A DNA stretch of 44,038 bases from Actinomycetota bacterium (GTDB taxonomy: Bacteria > Actinomycetota > Actinomycetes > Streptosporangiales > Streptosporangiaceae). Location of the stretch: contig JAJPIV010000016.1 of assembly GCA_021324595.1 (NCBI GenBank), positions 1 to 44,038 on the forward strand, written 5' to 3'. Below are positions 8,649-16,712 of the stretch, in pieces. The stretch's first letter is position 1, and each line of letters starts with the position of its first letter. Below the pieces are notes generated by a model, which saw nothing but the letters and a program-made list of their open reading frames with translations, had not been told where the DNA came from and made no database searches. The translations under genes were made by a program, and so were the position numbers.

Positions 8649-10145
8649 GTGAACCCACAGAGCCAGTCACCTCCGGGCACGCCGGCCGGCGTCCCCGCCC
8701 GGGCGAGCACCGCCCCCGCGAGCACCGCCCCGGCGAGCACCGCCCCGGCGATCACCACGCTGGGCGAGCTGCGCGCGAGCGGGCACGAGCACGAGACCGT
8801 CAAGCAGGAGATCAGGCGCAACCTGATCGCCAGGCTCCGGGCCGGCGAGGACCCGTTCCCCGGCATCCTGGGCTTCGAGGACACGGTCCGGCCGCACCTG
8901 GAGCGCGCCCTGATCGCCGGGCACGACGTGATCCTGCTGGGCGAGCGCGGTCAGGGCAAGACCCGGCTGATCCGCACCCTCACCGGGCTGCTCGACGAGT
9001 GGACCCCGGCGATCGCCGGGTGCGAGATCAACGACCACCCCTACGCGCCCGCGTGCGTGCGGTGCCGCCGCCTGGCCGCGGAGCTCGGCGACGCGCTGCC
9101 GGTGACCTGGCGCCACCGGGACCAGCGGTACGGAGAGAAGCTGGCCACGCCCGACACCAGCGTGGGTGACCTGATCGGCGACATCGACCCGGTCAAGGTC
9201 GCGCAGGGCCGGACCCTCGGCGATCCCGAGACGATCCACTACGGCCTGGTGCCCCGGACCAACCGCGGGGTGTTCTGCCTGAACGAGCTGCCGGACCTCG
9301 CCGAGCGGATCCAGGTGTCGCTGCTGAACGTGCTGGAGGAGCGCGACATCGCGGTCCGCGGCTACGCGCTCCGGCTGCCACTCGACCTCGTGCTCGTGGC
9401 CAGCGCGAACCCGGAGGACTACACGAATCGCGGGCGGATCATCACCCCGCTCAAGGACCGGTTCGGCGCCGAGATCCGCACCCACTACCCGCTCACGCTC
9501 GAAGACGAGCTAGCCGTGATCCGGCAGGAGGCGGAGATCGCCTGGGGCGGGCAGGACGCCGGCGCCGTGCTGCCCGCCCACCTGGCCGAGGTGATCGCCC
9601 GGTTCACGCGGCTGGTCAGGTCCTCCACCGCGGTCGACTCGCGCTCGGGCGTCTCCGCCCGGTTCGCGATCGCGGCGGCCGAGGCGGTCGTCGCCGCGGC
9701 AGTCCGGCGGTCGGCGATCTGCGGTGAGGAGCAGCCGGTCGCCCGGATCTGCGACCTGCCGGCGGTGGTGAGCACGCTGCGGGGCAAGGTCGAGTTCGAG
9801 GTGAGCGAGGAGGGCCGGGAGGCGGAGGTCCTGGAGCACCTGCTGCGCCGCGCCACGGCGGACACCTTCCGGGCCCACCTCGGCGGCGCCGACCTGTCCG
9901 GCCTGATCGCCCGGTTCGCCAACGGCGGCAGCGTCGAGTCCTCCGACCTGCTGCCCGCGCGGGAGCTGCTGCGCCGCATCGGCGAGGTGCCCGGCCTGGC
10001 CAAGATCATGGAACGGCTGGACGGCGCGGACGGCGAGTCGTTCGGCCAGGCCGCGGCCGCGCTGGAGTTCGCCCTCGAAGGCTTGTACCTGATGCGCCGG
10101 CTCTCCAAGGACGCGGTCGACGGCGGTGCCGTCTACCGCGGCTGA
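8649..10145 (+). CDS. MoxR/ChlI-like AAA+ ATPase
   Basis: About 498 residues. Walker A is GERGQGKT (98-105) and a Walker-B-like region FCLNELPDLAERIQVSLLNVLEER begins near 208, followed by the sensor-type ASANPEDYTNRGRIITPLKDRFG. The Mg-chelatase-like AAA+ core pairs with the VWA protein encoded next; such ATPase/VWA pairs (Rv0958/Rv0959 in M. tuberculosis) are thought to act as metal-insertion or protein-remodelling chaperones. An insertion after Walker A has Cys125, His130, Cys136 and Cys139, a possible zinc site. The N-terminus has a short Pro-Ala-Ser-Thr repeat. I chose GTG 8649 over ATG 8646 because of the -10 spacing. Confidence 0.88.
   Translation: MNPQSQSPPGTPAGVPARASTAPASTAPASTAPAITTLGELRASGHEHETVKQEIRRNLIARLRAGEDPFPGILGFEDTVRPHLERALIAGHDVILLGERGQGKTRLIRTLTGLLDEWTPAIAGCEINDHPYAPACVRCRRLAAELGDALPVTWRHRDQRYGEKLATPDTSVGDLIGDIDPVKVAQGRTLGDPETIHYGLVPRTNRGVFCLNELPDLAERIQVSLLNVLEERDIAVRGYALRLPLDLVLVASANPEDYTNRGRIITPLKDRFGAEIRTHYPLTLEDELAVIRQEAEIAWGGQDAGAVLPAHLAEVIARFTRLVRSSTAVDSRSGVSARFAIAAAEAVVAAAVRRSAICGEEQPVARICDLPAVVSTLRGKVEFEVSEEGREAEVLEHLLRRATADTFRAHLGGADLSGLIARFANGGSVESSDLLPARELLRRIGEVPGLAKIMERLDGADGESFGQAAAALEFALEGLYLMRRLSKDAVDGGAVYRG
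8702..8750 (+). repeat. 15-bp tandem repeat coding a PASTA-type peptide repeat
   Basis: About three copies of a 15-bp unit (GCGAGCACCGCCCCG-like) at the 5' end of the ATPase gene encode repeated ASTAP. The copy number may vary between strains. Confidence 0.65.
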
Positions 10146-10205
10146 CCGGCGCGGGGGCGGCCCGCCGGGCGAGGCGGCCCGCCGGCCGAGGCGAAGGAGG
10201 CGAGC

Positions 10206-12164
10206 GTGACCGGTTACCGGTACGGGCCGTACCGCGGCGGGCCCGACCCGCTCGCGCCGCCCTACGACGCCGGCGGCGCGGTGGACGCGCTCGGCGAGTC
10301 GATCCTCGGCGGGCAGGACGTGGCGAGCGCGCTGCGGGACCTGACCCGGCGCGGGTTCGCCGGCCGCCGCGGGCTGGACGACCTGCTCCGCCGGGTCCGC
10401 GAGCGCCAGCGCGAGCTGCGCCGCAGCGGCCGGCTCGACGGCATCCTCGAGCACGCCCGTGCGCTGCTGGACACCGCGATCGGGCAGGAGCGGGCCGAGC
10501 TGTTCCCCGACCCGGGCGACGAGGCCAGGCTGCGGGAGGCCGAGCTCGACGCCCTCCCGCCGGATGTGGCCGGGGCGATCCGGGCGCTGGCCGGCTACCA
10601 GTGGCGGAGCCAGGCGGCCGCGGAGACGTTCGAGCGGCTGAAGGACCTGCTGCGGCGGGAGGTGCTGGACAGCCAGTTCCGCGGGATCAGGGAGGCGATG
10701 TCCGGCTCGGACGCCCAGGACATGGCGCGGATCAGGCAGATGATGGCCGCGCTCTCGGGCATGATCGAGGCGGATGCCCGCGGCGAGCACACCCGGCAGG
10801 ACTTCGAGGACTTCATGGCGCAGTACGGGGAGTTCTTCCCCGAGCGGCCGGCCAGCCTCGACGAGCTGATCGACTCCCTGGTGCGGCGGATGGCCGCCGC
10901 CCAGCGCCTGCTCAACTCCCTCACCGGCGAGCAGCGCGACGAGCTGGCCGGCCTGATCTCCCAGACGATGGAGGACGCGGGCCTGGCACGGGAGATGGCC
11001 AGGCTGGCCGACCTGCTCCGCGCCCGCCGCCCGGACATCGACTGGGACGCCGGCGGGGAGCGGATGGCCGGCAGCGAGCCGATCGGCCTGTCCGACGCCA
11101 CCACCGCGCTCAGCGAGCTCGCCGACCTGGCCCAGCTGGAGGAGGCGCTGCGGCAGGACTACCCGGGCGCGGCGCTCGACGACATTGACGAGGAGGCGGT
11201 CCGCCGCGCGCTCGGCCGCCAGGCCGTCGACGACATGGAGGCGCTGAAGGAGATCGAGCGCGAGCTGGCCCGCCAGGGCTACCTCGTGTACGAGGACGGC
11301 AGGCTCGAGCTGACCCCCAAGGCGGTGCGGCGGCTCGGCGACACCGCGCTGCGCCAGGTGTTCGCCCGCCTGGAACGCGGCGGCTACGGCGACCACGAGC
11401 AGCCTGACGTCGGGCAGGCCGGCGAGCCGACCGGCGCGACCCGGCCCTGGCGGTTCGGCGACGAGCAGCCGATCGACACGGCGGCGACGGTGCGGAACGC
11501 GCTGCTGCGCGGCGGCCTGCCCGGCGAGCGGAACGCGGTGCGCCTGGACGTGACCGACTTCGAGGTCGGCGAGACCGAGCGCCGCGCCTCGGCGGCCGTC
11601 TGCCTGCTCGTCGACCTGTCCTACTCGATGGCGCTGCGCGGCACGTGGAGCGCGGCGAAGCAGACCGCGCTGGCCCTGTACTCGCTGGTGCGGACCCGGT
11701 TCCCGCAGGACGCGCTGCAAGTCGTCGGCTTTTCGAACTACGCGCGCGAGCTCAAGGAGACCGACCTGGCCGGCCTGGGCTGGGACATGGTGCAGGGAAC
11801 GAACCTGCACCACGCCCTCGTCCTCGCCGGGCGTTTCCTCGACCGGCGCCCCGAGCACAATCCCGTGGTGCTCGTCATCACCGACGGGGAGCCGACGGCC
11901 CACCTGACCAGAGACGGCACGTCGTGGTTCGACTGGCCGCCGTCGCCGGAGACCCTGGAGCTGACCATGGCCGAGGTGGACAAGATGACCCGGCGGCGGG
12001 CCACGCTGAACATTTTCATGCTGGCTGACGACGAACGGCTCACGTCGTTCGTTGACGAGGTGGCCAGGCGCAACGGCGGCCGGGTGCTCCGGGCGATGCC
12101 GGACAGCCTGGGCGAGTACGTGGTCAGCGACTTCCTGCGGTCCCGCCGCGCGCGGCGCGGGTAG
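10206..12164 (+). CDS. VWA-domain protein, partner of the AAA+ ATPase
   Basis: 652 residues. A long helical N-terminal part (about 1-440, rich in Arg, Glu and Leu) precedes a von Willebrand A domain. The metal-binding MIDAS residues are present: DLSYS near 468 (DxSxS), the Thr in GTNLH and the Asp in TDGEP near 558. AAGGAGG lies just upstream of the GTG start, 60 bp after the ATPase stop, so the two are probably an operon. By family knowledge the VWA protein binds the ATPase ring and recruits the client. No client gene is obvious; the small membrane gene that follows has its own leader. Confidence 0.9.
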   Translation: MTGYRYGPYRGGPDPLAPPYDAGGAVDALGESILGGQDVASALRDLTRRGFAGRRGLDDLLRRVRERQRELRRSGRLDGILEHARALLDTAIGQERAELFPDPGDEARLREAELDALPPDVAGAIRALAGYQWRSQAAAETFERLKDLLRREVLDSQFRGIREAMSGSDAQDMARIRQMMAALSGMIEADARGEHTRQDFEDFMAQYGEFFPERPASLDELIDSLVRRMAAAQRLLNSLTGEQRDELAGLISQTMEDAGLAREMARLADLLRARRPDIDWDAGGERMAGSEPIGLSDATTALSELADLAQLEEALRQDYPGAALDDIDEEAVRRALGRQAVDDMEALKEIERELARQGYLVYEDGRLELTPKAVRRLGDTALRQVFARLERGGYGDHEQPDVGQAGEPTGATRPWRFGDEQPIDTAATVRNALLRGGLPGERNAVRLDVTDFEVGETERRASAAVCLLVDLSYSMALRGTWSAAKQTALALYSLVRTRFPQDALQVVGFSNYARELKETDLAGLGWDMVQGTNLHHALVLAGRFLDRRPEHNPVVLVITDGEPTAHLTRDGTSWFDWPPSPETLELTMAEVDKMTRRRATLNIFMLADDERLTSFVDEVARRNGGRVLRAMPDSLGEYVVSDFLRSRRARRG

Positions 12165-12258
12165 CGCGGGCCGCAGCCATACCAGGCAACAGAAATCGGG
12201 CGCTTTCGTGAAGTAACCGGGTGTCGCGGCCCAGTCCGTAGTACGGTGCCGGTCGTAG

Positions 12259-12308
12259 TCGTCTCCCGGAGGCGAGAGGCCCGCGGGAGACGAGGCATTC
12301 TGAGGAGG
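12259..12308 (+). promoter_or_regulatory. Leader hairpin and ribosome site of the 80-residue membrane protein
   Basis: TCGTCTCCC (12259-12267) and GGGAGACGA (12285-12293) pair perfectly over 9 bp with a 17-base loop. The strong ribosome site GAGGAGG follows about 10 bases later, then GTG 12313. A possible start signal lies further up (TAGTAC at 12239-12244). The hairpin may stabilise the mRNA or control access to the ribosome site. Confidence 0.5.
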
Positions 12309-12312
12309 AAGA

Positions 12313-12555
12313 GTGAGTTCTGCAAGCGTTGGCGGCTCGAGCAGCTCGAAGCGCCCCCTGGTCATCGCCCTGGGCGTCATCGGGGTCGTCGCCATCATCG
12401 TGGGCATCCTGTGGTTCGTGGGTGCGGCGCCGAGCTTCCTGAACATCGGCAGCCACGTGAAGCACGGCGGCCACGACTTCCGCGGCGGCGCCGCGATCGT
12501 CGTGGGCCTGGGCGCGCTGGTCTACGCCTGGTTCGTGAACAAGAAGTCCCGCTGA
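12313..12555 (+). CDS. Small two-helix membrane protein
   Basis: 80 residues. A Ser/Gly-rich N-terminus is followed by membrane segments at about 16-36 and 57-75 and a basic end (NKKSR). Between them is a short His/Gly stretch (HVKHGGHDFRGG). GAGGAGG is ideally spaced before the GTG start, one of the strongest ribosome sites in the window, so high expression is likely. I do not recognise the family. It follows the ATPase/VWA pair on the same strand after 148 bp but has its own structured leader. Confidence 0.8.
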   Translation: MSSASVGGSSSSKRPLVIALGVIGVVAIIVGILWFVGAAPSFLNIGSHVKHGGHDFRGGAAIVVGLGALVYAWFVNKKSR

Positions 12556-12766
12556 CCCGTCGTCAGCGACGCCCAGCCTGGCTCATCGCGCGGTCCGGGC
12601 CACCACCGGCCTGGGCCGCGCGCTGCTGACATGCGCGGGGTGCCGGGCCCGGGCGCCCCGGGCCCGGCGCCGCGTGATCCGCGATTCCTGGCCAGCGGGC
12701 GGCCAGCGGGCGAGGGCCGCGGTGAGCGAGCCGCGGGAGCGGCCGGTGCGGCCATTCCCCCGGCCC

Positions 12767-12772
12767 TAGACT
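12767..12772 (+). promoter_or_regulatory. -10 box for a leaderless transcript
   Basis: TAGACT is followed after 7 bases by ATG 12780, with no ribosome site between. Confidence 0.5.
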
Positions 12773-12779
12773 GGCCCGC

Positions 12780-13403
12780 ATGTCCGCTTCCCTCCCCGGG
12801 CTCACCGGGGTGCACGCCGCGGTCGCTGGCGCCACGATGACGCTCGCCCAGCACCTCGTCCTGTGGGTGCATGTCGCCTTCGTGGTCTTCACGATCGGCC
12901 CGGTCACGCTGGCGATCATGTCAACGCCGCGCTACATCAGGCGGCGGGACGTCCGGATCGTCCGGTACCTGGCCCGCATCACCTTCGGCTTCACGTTCGC
13001 GTCAGTCGGGGTGCTGATCGCCGGGATCGCCCTGGCCCAGATGCTCGGGCAGGCGGCCCAGCCGTGGGTGATCACCTCGCTCACCCTGTACGTCGTCGCG
13101 CTGCTGCTGCTCGTGCTCATCGTCCGCGACCAGCGCCGGGCGATCAAGGCGCTGGACAGGGCGGTCGCCGAGAGCCCGGACGAGGCGCCCGCCGGCGCCG
13201 GCGAGGCGGCCGCGGGCGCCACCGCGGCCGCCGGGGATCCGGGGAGCGGCACCGGGACCGGGCCTGCCCCGGCTCAGGCCGGGGCAGGCCCGGTCCCGGC
13301 GGAGCACCTTGCGCCGGTGGAACGGGGCCGGATCGCGATGGTCGGCGGCGTCGTCGGGGTGATCTGGATCGTCATCCTCGTCCTGATGGTCTGGCACAGC
13401 TAG
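12780..13403 (+). CDS. Four-helix membrane protein, perhaps DUF2269-like
   Basis: 207 residues. Hydrophobic segments lie at about 22-47, 62-88, 95-115 and 184-206. Between the third and fourth is a ~65-residue Ala/Gly/Pro linker, probably disordered. The resemblance to DUF2269-type membrane proteins is in topology and the opening LAQHLVLWVHVAFVVF only, so I hold it loosely. Function unknown. It starts at an ATG 7 bases after TAGACT and is probably leaderless. Its linker contains the most perfect palindrome in the window (13252-13299). Confidence 0.75.
   Translation: MSASLPGLTGVHAAVAGATMTLAQHLVLWVHVAFVVFTIGPVTLAIMSTPRYIRRRDVRIVRYLARITFGFTFASVGVLIAGIALAQMLGQAAQPWVITSLTLYVVALLLLVLIVRDQRRAIKALDRAVAESPDEAPAGAGEAAAGATAAAGDPGSGTGTGPAPAQAGAGPVPAEHLAPVERGRIAMVGGVVGVIWIVILVLMVWHS
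13252..13299. repeat. Perfect 22-bp inverted repeat inside a coding region
   Basis: Positions 13252-13273 and 13278-13299 are perfect reverse complements (22 of 22) around the 4-base loop TCAG. In the mRNA this would be a very stable hairpin. It encodes a Gly/Thr/Pro/Ala linker (residues about 158-174) just before the last membrane helix. Confidence 0.9.
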
Positions 13404-13435
13404 CGGCGGCCCGGCTGGACGGCCGCCCGGCGGGG

Positions 13436-13441
13436 TAGACA
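13436..13441 (+). promoter_or_regulatory. -10 box for a leaderless GH15 transcript
   Basis: TAGACA is followed after 6 bases by GTG 13448, the same arrangement as at 8637 and 12767. Confidence 0.45.
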
Positions 13442-13447
13442 GCCGGT

Positions 13448-15421
13448 GTGAACCGCGGCCCGGCCGGGGGCGCGCGACCGGGGGCAGGCGAGGCGGTGAC
13501 GCCGATGGCGAGCGTTCCGGATCACTTCGAGTCCTCCCCGTACCCGCCGATCGCCGACTTCGGCTTCCTGTCCGACTGCGAGGTGACCGCGCTGATCGCC
13601 CCGAGCGGATCGGTCGAGTGGATGTGCCTGCCCAGGATGGACGGGCCGAGCGTGTTCGCCGCCATGCTCGACCGGGACGCCGGCTGGTTCAGGTTCGGCC
13701 CGGCGGACGTGCATGTCCCCGCCGACCGCCGGTACCTGGCCGGCACGATGGTCCTGGAGACGGTCTGGAACTGCGGCGAGGGCTGGCTGGTCGTCCGCGA
13801 CTGCCTGGTCATCGGGCCGTGGCGGCACGAGCACCCCGAGCGCGGCTCCCACCGCAGGCCGCCGACCGACTACGACGCCGAGCACATGCTGCTGCGGACC
13901 GTGCGCTGCACCGAGGGCGCCGTCCAGCTGGTGATGGACTGCGAGCCGGCGTTCGACTACGGCAGGCGGCGGGAGCACTGGGCGTACACCGACCGCGGCT
14001 TCCATCAGGTCGCGGCCCGTCCCGAGGGGCAGGAGTGGACCCTGGCGCTCACCTCCGACATCAGGATCGGCACCGAGGGGCCGAGCGCCCAGTCCCGGAC
14101 GCTGCTGCGGGAGGGGGACACCCGGTTCTGCGCCCTCTCCTGGGGGCACCACCCGCCCCCGCTGACCTATGAGGACGCCCACCAGCGGCTGCTGTGGACC
14201 GCTCACCACTGGCGGCACTGGCTGGCGCGCGGGAACCTGCCCGACCACCGCTGGCGGCCGCACCTGACCAGGAGCGCGCTCACGCTCAAGGGGCTGACCT
14301 ACGCGCCCACCGGCGCGATCGCGGCCGCGGCCACGACCTCCCTGCCCGAGGTGCCGGGGGGCGAGCGGAACTGGGACTACCGGTTCAGCTGGATCAGGGA
14401 CGCCACGTTCGCGCTGTGGGGGCTGTTCACGCTCGGGTTCGAGTGGGAGGCCAGGGACTACTTCGCGTTCATCACCGGCCTGCTCGAGCACGAGCAGGAC
14501 GCCTTCCAGATCGTCTACGGGATCGACGGCGCCAAGGACCTGGACGAGCACGAGCTCGACCACCTGCACGGATACCAGGGCGCCCGGCCGGTGAGGATCG
14601 GCAACGCCGCCTACGCCCAGCGCCAGAACGATGTCTGGGGCGCCGTCCTGGACTCGCTCTACCTGCACACCCAGTCCCAGGACTGGCTGGACGACCGGGT
14701 CTGGCGGCTGGCCCGGCGCCAGGTGGAGCAGGCGCTCGCGCACTGGCGCGAGCCCGACCACGGCATCTGGGAGGTCCGCGGCGAGCCCCGGCACTTCACC
14801 TCGTCCAAGCTGATGTGCTGGGTGGCCGCCGATCGCGGCGCCCGGCTGGCCAGGATCCGGGATGACCGGGAGCGGGCCGGGCAGTGGCAGCGGGCCGCAG
14901 ACGAGATCCGCGCCGACATCTGCGCGAACGCGACCGACGAGCGCGGGGTGTTCTGCCAGCATTACGAGACGACGGCGCTCGACGCGTCACTGCTGCTGAT
15001 GCCGCTGGTCAGGTTCCTGCCGCCGGACGACCCGAGGATCCGCGCGACCGTGCTGGCGATCGCCGACGAGCTGGCCGTCGAGGGGCTCATCATGCGCTAC
15101 CGGCCCGAGCAGGCCGGGGACGGCCTGCCGGGCACCGAGGGCACGTTCACGATCTGCTCCTTCTGGCTGGTCTCCGCGCTCGCCGAGATCGGCGAGCACT
15201 GCCGGGCCAGGGACCTGTGCGAGAAGATCCTCTCCTACGCCAGCCCGCTGCTGCTCTACGGCGAGCAGATCGACCCCTTCTCCGGCCGCCACCTGGGCAA
15301 CTTCCCGCAGGCGTTCACGCACCTGGCGCTGATCAACGCGGTCATGCACGTGATCAGGCACGAGCGCGAGGCCGCCCGCCTGGCCCGCGGCTCCGACGCG
15401 ACCATCGCCCCCCGCCAGTAG
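13448..15421 (+). CDS. GH15 glycoside hydrolase (glucoamylase/trehalase type)
   Basis: 657 residues, the usual size of actinobacterial GH15 enzymes, some of which are trehalases. An N-terminal beta domain (PPIADFGFLSDCEVTALIAPSGSVEWMCLPRMDGPSVF) leads to the (alpha/alpha)6 catalytic domain. Markers are NWDYRFSWIRDATFALWGL near 310-328, QRQNDVWGAVLDSLYL, EGTFTICSFWLVSALAEIG and the closing GEQIDPFSGRHLGNFPQAFTHLALINA. No signal peptide is seen, so it is probably cytoplasmic and acts on trehalose or alpha-glucans. GTG 13448 fits the leaderless -10; ATG 13505 is an alternative start. Confidence 0.92.
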   Translation: MNRGPAGGARPGAGEAVTPMASVPDHFESSPYPPIADFGFLSDCEVTALIAPSGSVEWMCLPRMDGPSVFAAMLDRDAGWFRFGPADVHVPADRRYLAGTMVLETVWNCGEGWLVVRDCLVIGPWRHEHPERGSHRRPPTDYDAEHMLLRTVRCTEGAVQLVMDCEPAFDYGRRREHWAYTDRGFHQVAARPEGQEWTLALTSDIRIGTEGPSAQSRTLLREGDTRFCALSWGHHPPPLTYEDAHQRLLWTAHHWRHWLARGNLPDHRWRPHLTRSALTLKGLTYAPTGAIAAAATTSLPEVPGGERNWDYRFSWIRDATFALWGLFTLGFEWEARDYFAFITGLLEHEQDAFQIVYGIDGAKDLDEHELDHLHGYQGARPVRIGNAAYAQRQNDVWGAVLDSLYLHTQSQDWLDDRVWRLARRQVEQALAHWREPDHGIWEVRGEPRHFTSSKLMCWVAADRGARLARIRDDRERAGQWQRAADEIRADICANATDERGVFCQHYETTALDASLLLMPLVRFLPPDDPRIRATVLAIADELAVEGLIMRYRPEQAGDGLPGTEGTFTICSFWLVSALAEIGEHCRARDLCEKILSYASPLLLYGEQIDPFSGRHLGNFPQAFTHLALINAVMHVIRHEREAARLARGSDATIAPRQ

Positions 15422-15439
15422 CGCGGCGCGACCGCGGCC

Positions 15440-15463
15440 GGGCGGCTCGCGCCCGGGCCGCCC
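15440..15463. terminator. Hairpin between convergent GH15 and metB
   Basis: GGGCGGC (15440-15446) pairs with GCCGCCC (15457-15463) across a 10-base loop, in the 84-bp gap between two converging genes. It could serve both directions. No U-tract. Confidence 0.5.
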
Positions 15464-15505
15464 ATGCGGACGGCAGCCAGACGGCCCGGCCAGCCCGAGC
15501 GCTGG

Positions 15506-16702
15506 TCAGCCCAGGGCGGCGCGCAGGTCCTCGACGAGATCGTCGGCGTTCTCGATCCCGACCGAAAGGCGGACCAGGTCCGCGGGCACCTCCAGCGGCG
15601 ACCCGGCGGCCGAGGCGTGGGTCATCCGGCCCGGGTGCTCGATCAGCGACTCGACCCCGCCCAGTGACTCTCCCAGGGTGAACAGCCTGGTCCGCCCGCA
15701 CATAGCCACCGCGGCCCGTTCACCCTCCGCGTGACGGAACGAGACCATCCCGCCGAACCCGCGCATCTGCTTGGCCGCGACCTCGTGACCGGGGTGACCG
15801 GGCAGGCCGGGGTAGTAGACCCGGGCCACCTTCGGGTGCGCGGCGAGCATCCGCGCCACCCGCGCGGCGTTCGCGCAGTGCCGGTCCATCCGCACGGGCA
15901 GCGTCCGGACCCCCCGCAGGGTCAGCCAGGCGTCGAACGGCCCGCCCGCCGAGCCGGTGGCGTTCCGCAGGAACGCGAGCCGCTCGGCCAGGGCGGCGTC
16001 GCGGACCACGACCGCGCCCCCGACCACGTCCGAGTGGCCGCCGAGGTACTTGGTCGTGGAGTGCACGACCGCGTCGGCGCCCAGGGCGAGCGGCTGCTGG
16101 AGGTACGGGGAGGCGAAGGTGTTGTCCACCGCGAGCAGCGCCCCGCACTCGCGGGCCACCCCGGCGAGCGCGGCGATGTCGGCGACCGACAGCAGCGGGT
16201 TGGTCGGCGTCTCGGCCCAGATCAGCCGTGGCGCGTGCGCCCGGGCCGCCGCGCGCGCGGCCGCCGGGTCGGACAGGTCGACGGGGTGGTGGCGCACTCC
16301 CCAGGCCGCCAGCACCTTGTCGAACAGGCGGAACGTGCCCCCGTAGGCGTCGACCGGGATCAGCGCCGCGTCCCCCGGCCGGCAGGCCGTGCGGACCAGG
16401 CAGTCGGCGGCGGCCATGCCCGAGGCGAACGCCAGGCCCCGCGTCCCGCCCTCCAGGGCGGCCAGGCACTCCTCCAGCGCCGCCCGGGTGGGGTTCGCGG
16501 TCCTGGAGTACTCGTAGCCGCTGATCCACCGGCCCGGGCCAGAGTCCACGCCCGCCAGCGTGCCGCCCCGCAGGCCGCCGACCCCGTCCTGCTTGAACGT
16601 CGAGACCTGGTAGATCGGGGGGACCACGGCGCCGGTCAGCGGGTCGGGCTCCTGCCCGGCGTGGATCGCGAGGGTCTCGAAGCCGTCGGAGTGATCGCTC
16701 AC
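15506..16702 (-). CDS. metB: Cystathionine gamma-synthase (or gamma-lyase)
   Basis: 398 residues, PLP-dependent Cys/Met metabolism family. Seen are YEYSRTANPTRAALEECLAALE, the PLP-contact region FASGMAAAD, AETPTNPLL and the Schiff-base lysine in HSTTKYLGGHSDVVGG. The family makes cystathionine from an activated homoserine and cysteine, or runs the reverse cleavage; sequence alone cannot separate synthase from lyase. The GTG start follows AGGAGG that overlaps the cbs stop, with a 10-bp gap, so the two are one operon covering transsulfuration, as at the Rv1077-Rv1079 locus of M. tuberculosis. Confidence 0.92.
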   Translation of the reverse strand: MSDHSDGFETLAIHAGQEPDPLTGAVVPPIYQVSTFKQDGVGGLRGGTLAGVDSGPGRWISGYEYSRTANPTRAALEECLAALEGGTRGLAFASGMAAADCLVRTACRPGDAALIPVDAYGGTFRLFDKVLAAWGVRHHPVDLSDPAAARAAARAHAPRLIWAETPTNPLLSVADIAALAGVARECGALLAVDNTFASPYLQQPLALGADAVVHSTTKYLGGHSDVVGGAVVVRDAALAERLAFLRNATGSAGGPFDAWLTLRGVRTLPVRMDRHCANAARVARMLAAHPKVARVYYPGLPGHPGHEVAAKQMRGFGGMVSFRHAEGERAAVAMCGRTRLFTLGESLGGVESLIEHPGRMTHASAAGSPLEVPADLVRLSVGIENADDLVEDLRAALG

Positions 16703-16712
16703 CAGGGGCCTC

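Noticed and set aside
12211-12244. An ECF-sigma promoter (GTAACC ... CCGTAG) before the 80-residue membrane protein
   Set aside because: The boxes are loose and spacing is at the edge of the usual range; not enough to call a stress promoter.
9510-12446. A 978-codon open frame on the minus strand over the ATPase/VWA genes
   Set aside because: It runs antisense to two well-supported genes and is rich in Arg/Pro/His/Gly/Val without any domain. At this GC content third-position bias leaves such frames open.
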